Positions 1-8,301 of a stretch of DNA of 64,000 bases are shown here, piece by piece. A model generated the notes under the pieces. It saw only the letters and a program-made list of their open reading frames with translations. It made no database searches and was not told where the DNA came from. The DNA is from Variovorax sp. WDL1 (lineage in GTDB: Bacteria; Pseudomonadota; Gammaproteobacteria; Burkholderiales; Burkholderiaceae_C). How positions within the stretch are numbered: position 1 is the first letter of the stretch; each line of letters starts with the position of its first letter. The stretch covers positions 148,136-212,135 of the forward strand of contig NZ_LMTS01000004.1 in assembly GCF_001541225.1 (NCBI RefSeq). Reading direction: 5' to 3'. The translations under genes were made by a program, and so were the position numbers.

Positions 1-1056
1 GGGATGGTGGATGATTGGCGCGCTCGCGCTGATCGAGCCGTCGACGGGCCGGCTCTGCACGCGGTCCTTCGCATAGGCCACGGCCTGCTGGTAGGCCCGC
101 TCGGCGATCGCGATGCCCTGCATGCCGACCGCATAGCGGGCCGAGTTCATCATGATGAACATGTACTCGAGGCCGCGGTTCTCCTGGCCGACCAGGTAGC
201 CCACGGCGCCGGGTCCGGCGCTGTCCGCCACGCTGCCCGGGATGCCGTCGCCGTACTGCAGCACGGCGGTCGGCGAGGCCTTGATGCCGAGCTTGTGCTC
301 GATGCTCACGCACTGCACGTCGTTGCGCGCACCGAGCGCGCCGTCGGCGCCGACGATGAACTTCGGCACCACGAACAGGCTGATGCCCTTCACGCCCTCG
401 GGCGCACCGGTCACGCGCGCCAGCACGAGATGCACGATGTTCTCGGCCATGTCGTGCTCGCCGTAGGTGATGAAGATCTTGGTGCCGAAGACCTTGTAGC
501 TGCCATCGGGTTGCGGCTCGGCGCGGCTTCGCACCATCGCGAGGTCGCTGCCGGCCTGCGGCTCGGTCAAGTTCATGGTGCCGGTCCATTGGCCGCTCAC
601 GAGTTTTTCGAGGTAGACGGCCTTGAGCTCGTCGGAGCCGGCCGTGAGCAGCGCCTCGATGGCGCCATCGCTCAGGAGCGGGCACAGCGCGAAGCTCATG
701 TTGGCCGAGTTGAGCATCTCGCCGCAGGCCGCGCCGATGGTCTTGGGCAGGCCCTGGCCGCCGAAGTCGGACGGATGCTGCAGGCCCTGCCAGCCGCCCG
801 CCGCGTACTGCGCGAAGGCCTCCTTGAAGCCCGGCGTCGTCGTGACCTGGCCGTCCTTGAAGGTGGACGGATGCCGGTCACCCGCAACGTTGAGCGGCGC
901 GACCAAGTCCTGGTTGAAGCGCGCGCACTCCTCGAGCACGGCGCGTGCGGTGTCGAGGCCGGCGTCCTCGAAGCCCGGCAGCCTGGCGATCTCGCCAATG
1001 TTGGCCAGGTGCTCGATGTCGAACAGCATGTCCTTGAGGGGGGCGGTGTAGCTCAT
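1..1056 (-). CDS. Acyl-CoA dehydrogenase, C-terminus beyond the window
   Basis: FAD-dependent oxidation of an acyl-CoA thioester, probably in the cytoplasm. The visible 352 residues start at an ATG (1056) preceded by a GGATTGAG ribosome site. They contain the acyl-CoA dehydrogenase N-terminal helical domain, the substrate/FAD loop TEPQAGSDLAMVRSRAE, GTKIFITYGEHDM, and the start of the C-terminal helical domain (GQENRGLEYMFIMMNSAR). The long N-terminal lead before the FAD loop resembles the roughly 600-residue DmdC-like acyl-CoA dehydrogenases, not the 380-residue short-chain type. The end of the gene lies left of the window, so the C-terminal extension cannot be checked. Substrate is unknown and there is no visible functional link to the pyridine genes next door. 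Confidence 0.9.
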   Translation of the reverse strand, partial: MSYTAPLKDMLFDIEHLANIGEIARLPGFEDAGLDTARAVLEECARFNQDLVAPLNVAGDRHPSTFKDGQVTTTPGFKEAFAQYAAGGWQGLQHPSDFGGQGLPKTIGAACGEMLNSANMSFALCPLLSDGAIEALLTAGSDELKAVYLEKLVSGQWTGTMNLTEPQAGSDLAMVRSRAEPQPDGSYKVFGTKIFITYGEHDMAENIVHLVLARVTGAPEGVKGISLFVVPKFIVGADGALGARNDVQCVSIEHKLGIKASPTAVLQYGDGIPGSVADSAGPGAVGYLVGQENRGLEYMFIMMNSARYAVGMQGIAIAERAYQQAVAYAKDRVQSRPVDGSISASAPIIHHP

Positions 1057-1322
1057 CTCAATCCTGCTTCTAAAAGCAGTCCCGAATTACTTAGTAAACA
1101 CAACTTGCGTGCAGATCAACCGACGGCCAATAGGCTGACCTCTGACCGCTCCCACGACTCTCAAGGCAGCCAGAGAAATTCAGCAGAAGACCGATGCACG
1201 GAGACACCGAGTCGCACGAAGACGGCAGCTGCTGCGAACGTCAGCAAGGAATCCGGGCGCTGAAAGAAATCAGTGCGCCGATATTCATCAGTCTGTTAAA
1301 GACGAAAACTCCCTCACACGAC
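1057..1322. other. Intergenic stretch, nothing recognised
   Basis: The 266 bases between the acyl-CoA dehydrogenase start and the MarR-type regulator stop hold no convincing ORF, RNA gene or strong hairpin. They must contain the promoter for the leftward dehydrogenase gene. Confidence 0.5.
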
Positions 1323-1853
1323 TCAAACTCCCTTTTCCTTCTTTTCATGCGCATCGACGAGCTGCGCAAGCAACCTCATGAAGACAACGCGATCTTCTGG
1401 CGACAGCGGCTCGATCAGCAGTTCCTGAGAGCGGTGAATGCTCTCTTGCAAGTCGTTGATCAGGTTGAGCCCATCCGTGGTGATCACCGAAAGCCTTGAT
1501 CGACGATCGTCCGGGTTGACGCGGGTTTCGACCAACCCCTTGTCACCGAGGCGTTTGAGCACTTCCGCTGTCGTTGTCCGGTCCAGCGAAAGCTCTCGAC
1601 CGATCGCCTTCTGATCCAGCCAAGGGTTCATCGAAAGCGCCGTCAGCATGCCGACCTGAAGCGGAGTGATGCTTTCGGACTTGCATAGATCGAAAAAGAT
1701 CGCCTGTCCGATCTGGGTCAGCCTGCGGATGAGGAAACCTGGGCGACGCCACATGACCTGGCGCAATGGATTGAAAGGCTCCGGGACCGGGTGCTTTGCC
1801 ACATCGGCCGAGCCGGCTGTCTTTTTCTGAGCGGGAGAACGCTTTGTCATCAT
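1323..1853 (-). CDS. picR: MarR-family regulator, PicR type
   Basis: Likely ligand-responsive repressor of the pyridine cluster. Residues from the start chosen here form a MarR winged helix: a dimerisation helix (RRPGFLIRRLTQIGQAIFFD), then the helix-turn-helix and wing (QKAIGRELSLDRTTTAEVLK, GLVETRVNPDDRRSRL). The open frame extends upstream to 1994, into the end of the hydrolase gene. The paired ATGs at 1853 and 1850, which follow a GAG ribosome site, give a normal MarR length of about 176 residues. It is the last gene of the leftward arm. In the described pic clusters a MarR protein, PicR, represses the pathway, so the same role is inferred here from context. Confidence 0.8.
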   Translation of the reverse strand: MMTKRSPAQKKTAGSADVAKHPVPEPFNPLRQVMWRRPGFLIRRLTQIGQAIFFDLCKSESITPLQVGMLTALSMNPWLDQKAIGRELSLDRTTTAEVLKRLGDKGLVETRVNPDDRRSRLSVITTDGLNLINDLQESIHRSQELLIEPLSPEDRVVFMRLLAQLVDAHEKKEKGV

Positions 1854-1935
1854 CTCGAGATCGCTGAAGGTGTCAGCCGACGAGTTTATCGACTCCCTGA
1901 GTGTGAATGGAAATCGAACTGCGCTTCGGATTGCG

Positions 1936-2742
1936 CTAGCGCAGGTCGACCTCCAGGTAATCACCAAGCAAGCGATAGAAACCTTCCTCGTCATCCCACG
2001 GGATCATGTGCCCGGCGTTCAAGGCCGTGCATTGCGACAATCCAGGCGAGAGAGACTCGATCTCAGCAAGGTCTTCCGGCAGCATCACCCCTCCTCGGCC
2101 CGCCGCCATCAGAAGTCCAGGCGTCTGCAGTTTGGGTAGATCGGAGTGGATGTCGTCCTCATGGAAGCCAGCATGCGCCTGGACAACAGCATCATGGTCG
2201 CACGTATGGAGCCATTCGGCCCTCAGCCGCAACTGCTCGTCTGTCCACGTGGGGGCATAGGGGCGAAGCTCTTCGGCCGTGATGCCCTTGACAGCCATCT
2301 GGATCGACTCGACATACCAAGCCAGAGGGACTGGATAAGGTCGGCGGCCCGGACCGGACATTGGCGGATCGACAAGCAGCAGCCTGGCCATGCGTCCCGG
2401 ATCGAGCGCCGCGGCGCGAATCGCCACGCGGGCGCCCATTGAGTGACCCAGCACCGTCACGGATGACCACCCCAGGACATTCAGCAGATCCAGCACATCG
2501 GCCGCCATGGCATCGAGGCTCGCGACCATCCCCGGCGCGCTGAAGGATAGACCGCGCCCCCGGAAGTCAAGGACATGGACGTCGAAGTGCCGAGCCAATC
2601 GCTCGGCGACGAAGCCCCAGGTAATTGCAGGACTCGTGATTCCGGGCAACAGGAGCAGTCGAGGACCCTGTCCTCCATAGCGCAAGAGGTGCAGCCGCAC
2701 CCCGTTCGCACGGACGTGATAGCCAAGAAGAAAGGAACTCAT
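1936..2742 (-). CDS. picE: N-formylmaleamate deformylase (PicE/NicD family)
   Basis: Alpha/beta hydrolase of 268 residues expected to remove formate from N-formylmaleamate, giving maleamate. It shows the oxyanion/strand region PGITSPAITWGFVAERL, the nucleophile elbow GHSMGARVAIRAAA and the C-terminal catalytic histidine segment AGHMIPWDDEEGFY. These blocks, with VDPPMSGPGRRPYP and EWLHTC, match the NicD proteins of nicotinate degraders closely (comparison from memory). The genes for the enzymes before and after it in the pathway (PicD and PicF types) are on the rightward arm. It sits 82 bp ahead of the MarR gene and 120 bp after the hydroxylase genes on the same strand. Confidence 0.88.
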   Translation of the reverse strand: MSSFLLGYHVRANGVRLHLLRYGGQGPRLLLLPGITSPAITWGFVAERLARHFDVHVLDFRGRGLSFSAPGMVASLDAMAADVLDLLNVLGWSSVTVLGHSMGARVAIRAAALDPGRMARLLLVDPPMSGPGRRPYPVPLAWYVESIQMAVKGITAEELRPYAPTWTDEQLRLRAEWLHTCDHDAVVQAHAGFHEDDIHSDLPKLQTPGLLMAAGRGGVMLPEDLAEIESLSPGLSQCTALNAGHMIPWDDEEGFYRLLGDYLEVDLR

Positions 2743-2862
2743 TCAGACTCCAAAAATACTCACGCGTCCAACCCTGTGACGCCAGCATCACGTTCAAACT
2801 GACGTTGAAAGAACCATCAAAACGCTCGCCTGAGCCGCTTGCCTCTCCTGGAGCGAGCCATG

Positions 2863-4080
2863 TCAGAGCTGCGGCGGCTTTCCAAACCAGCCACGGATGC
2901 GATTCCAGAGCACGCTCCACATCATCCCGGCGACGGAAACCGTGGGTTGTGGTTCATTGGACGCAACCGTTTGACCGCCCAGCCTTCGCGTGATCTGTTT
3001 TCCGAAGTCCGCGACCATGCGGCGCACGAAATCCTTCACGAGTCCGGAGCGCGAGAATTGAGCGAGTGGACCCTGGAGGGCATAGATCATGTCCACGTGG
3101 ACACGAGTGTTGCCCGCCGTCAGTGCTTCCAGGCGATAGGTGATGTCTCCCTGGGTGCGCGACTTGCTCAGGCTGTCCTGGCCGGCACCGCGCAGGACTG
3201 CGCGCCTGGCAGCATCGTCACGCTCCAGCCGCGCTGCACCGGCGAAGGCCGCCGACATCGGACCGAACTTGATCGCGATGGTGCCCATGACCCTCTCTCC
3301 CTCGTGAGAGTCGATGGTCGCACCGGGCAAGCAGGACGCAACCGCAGGCAGGTCGCCCATGAACTCCCACACCTGATCCGCCGGATAGGGCACATCGAAA
3401 TGCACTTCGATCGCGTTGCCCTTGGCCTTGGCCTTGGCCATCGCGACGGGATCGACCTCCGCCATTTCCGCGGCAGCCACCGGATCCGCCGTGGGCGGCT
3501 TGCCGGTCGAACGCGCGGGCGGCTGCGCCTGGCTCGGTGTCGGGACCGGGCCCGGTGCAATGGTTCGCGGCAAGCTCAGTGTCTGCCGCAGCTTTTCGAC
3601 TTTCGCGTCGGGGGTGTCTCGCTGCTGCTGCAGCACATCCAGGATGGCGTCCACGATACCCTGGTAACCGGTGCAACGGCACAGGTTCCCGGACAGCTCG
3701 AGGCGCACGCGCGCCTCGTCGGCGTGGGGCAGACGAAGCACGATGTCGCGCGCGGTGGTGAGCATTCCGGGTGTGCAGAAGCCACATTGCAGCGCGTGAT
3801 GACGCGTGAACGCGGGGCGCAGCCTCTGCATCACTGCATCATCGTCGTAGCCCTCGATGGTGGTGACCTCCTGGCCCTCACATGCCACGGCGAAAGTGAT
3901 GCACGAGCGCGTCGGTTGCCCGTTGACGAGCACCGTGCATGCGCCGCAGACGCCATGCTCGCAGCCGAGGTGGGTTCCTGTCAGGCGCAGCTCGTCCCGC
4001 AGGAAGTCGCCAAGATGCATCCGTGGTTCGGCGTGCCGGCTGTAGCCGCGGCCATTGACCTGAATAGAGATGGGGTCCAA
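2863..4080 (-). CDS. Molybdenum hydroxylase small subunit: [2Fe-2S] protein fused to a CoxG-like SRPBCC domain
   Basis: Electron-transfer subunit of a xanthine-dehydrogenase-type hydroxylase, inferred to be picolinate 6-hydroxylase (PicA type). Residues 1-160 hold both clusters: the plant-type ferredoxin set C40, C45, C48, C60 and the helical-domain set C99, C102, C134, C136 (CRCTGYQ). Small subunits of this family are normally about 160 residues. This one runs to 405, with a proline-rich linker (about 170-205) and an SRPBCC domain (about 220-375, DVPYPADQVWEFMGD) like CoxG, the accessory protein of CO dehydrogenase. The last residues contain a hydrophobic tract (MMWSVLWNRIRGWFG). It follows the FAD subunit gene by 6 bp. 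Confidence 0.88.
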   Translation of the reverse strand: MDPISIQVNGRGYSRHAEPRMHLGDFLRDELRLTGTHLGCEHGVCGACTVLVNGQPTRSCITFAVACEGQEVTTIEGYDDDAVMQRLRPAFTRHHALQCGFCTPGMLTTARDIVLRLPHADEARVRLELSGNLCRCTGYQGIVDAILDVLQQQRDTPDAKVEKLRQTLSLPRTIAPGPVPTPSQAQPPARSTGKPPTADPVAAAEMAEVDPVAMAKAKAKGNAIEVHFDVPYPADQVWEFMGDLPAVASCLPGATIDSHEGERVMGTIAIKFGPMSAAFAGAARLERDDAARRAVLRGAGQDSLSKSRTQGDITYRLEALTAGNTRVHVDMIYALQGPLAQFSRSGLVKDFVRRMVADFGKQITRRLGGQTVASNEPQPTVSVAGMMWSVLWNRIRGWFGKPPQL

Positions 4081-4086
4081 GTCTGC

Positions 4087-4938
4087 TTACTCCGCCTGCT
4101 TGAGGTTGAAAAAGACACCGGACTGCTCGAGTGCGCGCTCGACGCAGGCCGTGAAGAGCTTCCGGTCGATAGCGTCGCGATCAGGAAGCGCGACGCCGAT
4201 GGCCGCGCCGACCTTTTCACGCCCGGCAGCCTGCGCACCCCTGCTGGCAACTTCCGCCGCGAATTCATTCAACAGGATCGGTGGGCCGTCCGTGGCCCCC
4301 AGAACGACGCGTGCACGCTTGCGCGAGACATCGAAGTAAACCGCTGCACTGGCTTCGGCAAATTCGCCAGGCTTGCGGCAGACCTTGTGATACCCCCAGC
4401 GCGTGGTCGGCGTCTCGGATGGCACGTGGATGGCCACGATCAACTCGTCAGCCTCGAGCACCGTCGTATAGGCGCCGAGCATGAGGCCGTCAGCCTCGAT
4501 CGTGCGTTCGCCGCGCGGCGACCTGACCACGATGCGCGCACAGAGCGCAGCGAGTGTCACCACCCAGTCCGCAGCAGGATCTGCATGCGCCAAGCTGCCT
4601 CCGACGGTGCCGCGGCTACGGATCGCCCGGTAGGCGATTCCGCACGCGACCTGACGCATGGGATGCGCCGCCAGCGGCGGGTACAAGCCATCCTCGATCT
4701 CGGCATGCGTGACGGCTGCGCCGATCTCGACCCACTCGTCCTTGCGACTGACAGCGCGCAGCGTTGGGATATTGGCGACGTCGACCACTTGCGCCGGTCG
4801 CGCCAGTCTCAGGTTGAGCATGGGACCGAAGGACTGGCTTCCGCTCATCGCCTTCGCAGTGCCGCCACCCTTGGCCAGCACATCGATCGCCTCATCCACG
4901 TCGAACACCCGCGTGTATGCAAATCTCGCCGCCTTCAT
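4087..4938 (-). CDS. Molybdenum hydroxylase FAD-binding (medium) subunit
   Basis: FAD-binding subunit of the same hydroxylase, passing electrons from the Fe-S subunit to the acceptor. It has 283 residues beginning MKAARFAYTR, with the FAD loop near GGTAKAMSGSQSFGPMLNLRLARP and the second motif IRSRGTVGGSLAHADPAADW, as in CoxM/CutM-type subunits. An open frame continues upstream to 5325, but that is antisense-like read-through within the large subunit gene. The ATG at 4938 overlaps the stop of the large-subunit gene by ATGA, which indicates translational coupling. Confidence 0.9.
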   Translation of the reverse strand: MKAARFAYTRVFDVDEAIDVLAKGGGTAKAMSGSQSFGPMLNLRLARPAQVVDVANIPTLRAVSRKDEWVEIGAAVTHAEIEDGLYPPLAAHPMRQVACGIAYRAIRSRGTVGGSLAHADPAADWVVTLAALCARIVVRSPRGERTIEADGLMLGAYTTVLEADELIVAIHVPSETPTTRWGYHKVCRKPGEFAEASAAVYFDVSRKRARVVLGATDGPPILLNEFAAEVASRGAQAAGREKVGAAIGVALPDRDAIDRKLFTACVERALEQSGVFFNLKQAE

Positions 4939-7316
4939 TTGACGAGCTCCTGTTCCGGCTTCGCGCTTTCGAGGGCTTTGAGCAAGCGACGCGGCGTCAG
5001 GGGCGTCATCAGCACCTCGGCAGCACCCGTGCCTTGCAACGCGTCGTTCACGGCATTGAAGATCACCGCCGGCGGCGCGATCGCGCCCCCCTCTCCCACG
5101 CCCTTGGCACCGAACTCGGTGTGCGGCGAAGGCGTCTCGAAGTGCTCGATACGGATGCGCGGCACTTCCGTGGCGCCAGGCAAGATGTAGTCGGCCAGAG
5201 TGGAAGCCAGGGGCTGGCCTTGGTCGTCGTATGGGCTTTCTTCGTACATCGCGGTGCCGATGCCCTGCGCGATGCCCCCGATGGTCTGCCCCTCCACGAT
5301 CATCGGATTGACCATGGTGCCGCAATCCTCGACGACGACGTAGTCGAGGATCTCGACCTCGCCCGTCTGCGTGTCGACGGCGACAACGACGGCATGGGTG
5401 GCATACGTGAAGGTGCCTGTGTCGACTTTGGGCTTGTATGCACGCGAGACCTCCAGTCCACCGAGATGAACGTTCTCAGGCAGGTCCTGTGGCGTGAGGT
5501 ACCACGCCCCGCCCACTACAGACAGCGGAATCGACTTTTCCCCGGCGACGGCGAACCCCTCGGCCAACGCGACGGTCTGCGGGTCCACGCCCATGAGATA
5601 GCCGGCGATCGACTGGATGCGAGGCAACAGTTCCTTGCACGCCGTCGAGATGGCGCCTCCGGACATGACGGTGGCCCGAGAGGCGTAGGTCCCCGAGGAG
5701 AAGGGTGTGAGCGCAGTGTCGCCATGCACCACCCGGATCCGGGCAACAGGAATGCCAAGTACATCATTGGCGATCTGCGCAAAGCTGGTCTCCATGCCTT
5801 GGCCATGCGAGTGCACGCCGACGCGCACTTCGAGTCCGCCATCCGCGGTCATCCTGACGACCGCCTGATCGAAGCCAGGCACCACCGGCAACCCCCAGTT
5901 GGCGAAAACGGTCGTCCCGTGGGCAGACTGCTCCGTGTAGGTTGCCGTCCCGAACCCGATCCGGCGTCCGTCCGGCTCTCCCCGGGCTTGCCGCTCACGG
6001 ACTGTAGCGAGTCCGATCATTTCCACGGCGCGGCGCAGGCTCGCGGGAAAGTCGCCGCTGTCAAAGTGCTTGTTGGCCACGTTGACGTAGGGCATGGCAG
6101 CGGCCGGGACCAGGTTGTCCATGCGGACCTCCCATGGCTCTCGGCCCACTTCACGCGCCACGGCATCCATGAGGAGTTCGATCGCGAAACACACGCCGGT
6201 GCGCGCCACGCCGCGGTAGGCCATGAAGCCCGGCTTGTTGGTCGCGACACACAGGGTCTCGCAGCGATAGCCGCGGAAGGTGTAGGGGCCCGGCAGGTTG
6301 CCGATCGCCTGGCCGGGCTCCAGACCGACGAAGAAGGGATAGTAGGAATAGGCGCCGCCGTCGATGGTGATGACAGCGTCCAACGCGAGGAGCTTTCCCG
6401 TGCGGTCCGCGTAGGCAGTGAGCTGGTAGTGATGCTGCCGCGTGTTGGCGCCGACGATCAGATGCTCACGCCGATCCTCAAGATAGCGGAAGGGCGTTCG
6501 GTACGTCTTGGCCAGCCAGGCGATGCACAGATCTTCGGGGTACAACTGCCCCTTGTAGTCAAAGGCGCCTCCCACGTCGGGGGACACCACGCGCACCGCT
6601 TCCTCGTTCATCGAGAGGTGCTGGGCGATACCGACGCGCAGCAGATGCGGGACTTGCGTCGCGCTGACGACCACGAGTTGATCGGCCTGGAAATCCCAGT
6701 AGGCCAGCACCGACTTACCCTCCAGCGGCACGATGCACTGACGCGACAGCTCGACGGTGCGACTGACTTTCACCTCCGCCTTTGCGGCAAGTTCATCGAA
6801 GTCGCGATTGGCCCGCAGCGTGAGAAAGACATTGTCTTTCCACCCGGGGTGAAGGAAGTCGCCCGTTGCCGCCAGCGAGGACTCGGCGCCGTGGTAGACA
6901 GGCAACTCGTCGTAGGAAACCTGCACCTCCTCGAGCAGGTCTTCCGCCACTGCACGCGTGGGCGCAACAGCCATGGCGACCGCCTCTCCCACGTGCCGGA
7001 CCTTGCCCGACGCCAACGGCGGCAACGCCGAGTACTGGTATGTGGGTAGCGAGGACGGCGAACCGATGTCCGCTGCATCCGTCATCATCTCGCGCAAGAA
7101 CACCTTCCCCGCAAGCTCTTCCGGGATCTCGACACCCGTGATGGCGGCATGCGCCAGAGGGCTGCGCAGGAACGCGACCTCCTGCAGACCCGGCAGCACG
7201 AAGTCGCCCACGAAGTTGCCTTTGCCCACCATGTGGCGCGCATCCTCCTTGCGAGGCACCCGGGCTCCGATGCCCTCGCGCTTGAGCACTCTCGCCGGAA
7301 TGTCTGCTTGGTTCAT
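4935..7316 (-). CDS. Molybdenum hydroxylase large (molybdopterin) subunit, probable picolinate 6-hydroxylase
   Basis: Catalytic subunit of 793 residues that binds the molybdopterin cofactor and hydroxylates the ring with oxygen from water. It has the N-terminal aldehyde-oxidase a/b hammerhead domain (IGARVPRKEDARHMVGKGNF) and cofactor-binding blocks such as GGAFDYKGQLYPED and GVHSHGQGMETSFAQIA. The conserved catalytic glutamate is E742 in GAKGVGEGGAIAPP. Length fits the CoxL/XdhB class. It is the first gene of the leftward arm, followed with tight spacing by the FAD and Fe-S subunits. Substrate is inferred from the neighbouring 2,5-dihydroxypyridine genes. A nicotinate or hydroxypyridine hydroxylase would look similar. 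Confidence 0.88.
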   Translation of the reverse strand: MNQADIPARVLKREGIGARVPRKEDARHMVGKGNFVGDFVLPGLQEVAFLRSPLAHAAITGVEIPEELAGKVFLREMMTDAADIGSPSSLPTYQYSALPPLASGKVRHVGEAVAMAVAPTRAVAEDLLEEVQVSYDELPVYHGAESSLAATGDFLHPGWKDNVFLTLRANRDFDELAAKAEVKVSRTVELSRQCIVPLEGKSVLAYWDFQADQLVVVSATQVPHLLRVGIAQHLSMNEEAVRVVSPDVGGAFDYKGQLYPEDLCIAWLAKTYRTPFRYLEDRREHLIVGANTRQHHYQLTAYADRTGKLLALDAVITIDGGAYSYYPFFVGLEPGQAIGNLPGPYTFRGYRCETLCVATNKPGFMAYRGVARTGVCFAIELLMDAVAREVGREPWEVRMDNLVPAAAMPYVNVANKHFDSGDFPASLRRAVEMIGLATVRERQARGEPDGRRIGFGTATYTEQSAHGTTVFANWGLPVVPGFDQAVVRMTADGGLEVRVGVHSHGQGMETSFAQIANDVLGIPVARIRVVHGDTALTPFSSGTYASRATVMSGGAISTACKELLPRIQSIAGYLMGVDPQTVALAEGFAVAGEKSIPLSVVGGAWYLTPQDLPENVHLGGLEVSRAYKPKVDTGTFTYATHAVVVAVDTQTGEVEILDYVVVEDCGTMVNPMIVEGQTIGGIAQGIGTAMYEESPYDDQGQPLASTLADYILPGATEVPRIRIEHFETPSPHTEFGAKGVGEGGAIAPPAVIFNAVNDALQGTGAAEVLMTPLTPRRLLKALESAKPEQELVK

Positions 7317-7713
7317 GCGTTTCCTTTTGCTTGACTAATTTTCCCGGGGGCGCCGCACCTGATGTGCGGCACAGCGGCGCTGTCCCAGCGGTCCCAGCCG
7401 CTGCTCACTCATGCGCACCGATGCCCCCCCCCGAAGCTGGCGCGTGACAGCACTTCGTGCTTCGCGTTCGCCGCCGCATCGCTGGCTCTATCGAAGGCCC
7501 CGAGCGAAGCCGTGACCTCGACCACGGCGCGCCCCGAACTCGAAAACACTGGACTACACCTTTGTGAACGGCGGTCCTGAGTGGGCACCTTCCACGCTAC
7601 ATCGGCGCGTGCTTGCCCACACGATCGGCGCTCATCAAGAAGATGTTCCCCGGCCGCTTCCCACCATTCGCATCGCAGTCGTCGGCACGCCATTCAAGAT
7701 CCAGTTCCCCATT

Positions 7714-7726
7714 TATGACAGTACAC
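7714..7726. repeat. Operator-like repeat, copy 1
   Basis: TATGACAGTACAC. It differs at one base from the copy at 7931-7943 and lies in the half of the control region nearer the hydroxylase genes. Candidate regulator site for the leftward promoter. The function is inferred only from repetition and position. Confidence 0.35.
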
Positions 7727-7904
7727 ATGCAGAAGTATAAGCGTGGTGTCCACGCGTGTGAAGACAGCGTTTCCTGATGAAAACCCTGACACGGAAAACT
7801 CACTGATTCGGTGCTTTACTTCAGAGCAGATGCACCATTTCTGCCCGCCTGACAGGTGCATTCCCATCCACTCTGGTGCAGCGCCAACAAGTACAAACCC
7901 GCAC

Positions 7905-7933
7905 TTGAAAAGACGGCCCCATCCACCTAATAT
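7905..7933 (+). promoter_or_regulatory. Sigma-70-like promoter of the rightward pic arm
   Basis: The -35 box TTGAAA (7905-7910) and -10 box TAATAT (7928-7933) are separated by exactly 17 bases. The expected start of transcription is about 40 bases before the ferredoxin ATG at 7984, which has a GGAG ribosome site (GGATGGAGCC). Confidence 0.6.
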
Positions 7934-7943
7934 GACAGTTCAC
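7931..7943. repeat. Operator-like repeat, copy 2
   Basis: TATGACAGTTCAC. It overlaps the last bases of the -10 box and extends toward the transcription start, where a bound repressor would block the promoter. It pairs with copy 1 at 7714-7726 (12 of 13 bases identical). Confidence 0.4.
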
Positions 7944-7983
7944 TGAGTATTTATTTCGGATCTTTGAACGACTGGATGGAGCC

Positions 7984-8301
7984 ATGGATTGGATCAAGGT
8001 CGCCTCGGCGCAAGAGCTGAGCAACGATGAAGCGAAGACGGTCGACGTCGCTGGCTACGGTGTGGCGCTGTACCGGATCGACGACGAGTTCTTCGCCACA
8101 GACAGCATGTGCACCCATGCCACCGCTCTGCTGTCGGAGGGTTACGTGGAAGACGGTTGTGTCGAATGCCCCCTGCATCAGGGCCGCTTCGACATTCGTA
8201 CGGGCAAAGCGATGTGTGCGCCGGTCACCGTGGACCTGCGCACCCACGCCGTGAAGCGGGAGGGCGATCACATCTACGTGTTGTCGCCTGCCGGAAAATG
8301 A
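7984..8301 (+). CDS. Rieske-type ferredoxin of the oxygenase system
   Basis: A 105-residue [2Fe-2S] ferredoxin that should carry electrons from the reductase encoded next to the terminal oxygenase. The Rieske ligands are C43 and H45 (CTH) and C62 and H65 (CPLH). Length and motif spacing match ferredoxins of three-component ring-hydroxylating dioxygenases. It is the first gene of the rightward arm and overlaps the reductase start by ATGA. In the described pic system the 6-hydroxypicolinate 3-monooxygenase (PicB) has four components, matching the four genes here. Confidence 0.92.
   Translation: MDWIKVASAQELSNDEAKTVDVAGYGVALYRIDDEFFATDSMCTHATALLSEGYVEDGCVECPLHQGRFDIRTGKAMCAPVTVDLRTHAVKREGDHIYVLSPAGK

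Larger units (their letters stand above)
7317..7983. promoter_or_regulatory. Divergent control region of the pyridine cluster
   Basis: The 667 bases between the two divergent arms carry no credible gene. Visible elements are a 7-bp inverted repeat GCCGCAC/GTGCGGC (7352-7370) near the leftward start, two near-identical copies of TATGACAGTWCAC (7714-7726 and 7931-7943), and a strong sigma-70-like promoter for the rightward arm (7905-7933). The region is long enough to hold separate promoters for both arms. A role for the MarR protein here is inferred. Confidence 0.6.

Noticed and set aside
2839-7049. Long plus-strand open frames (783 and 710 codons) opposite the molybdenum hydroxylase genes
   Set aside because: Arg/His/Asp/Gly-rich translations with no domain; they mirror the codon bias of the real minus-strand genes.
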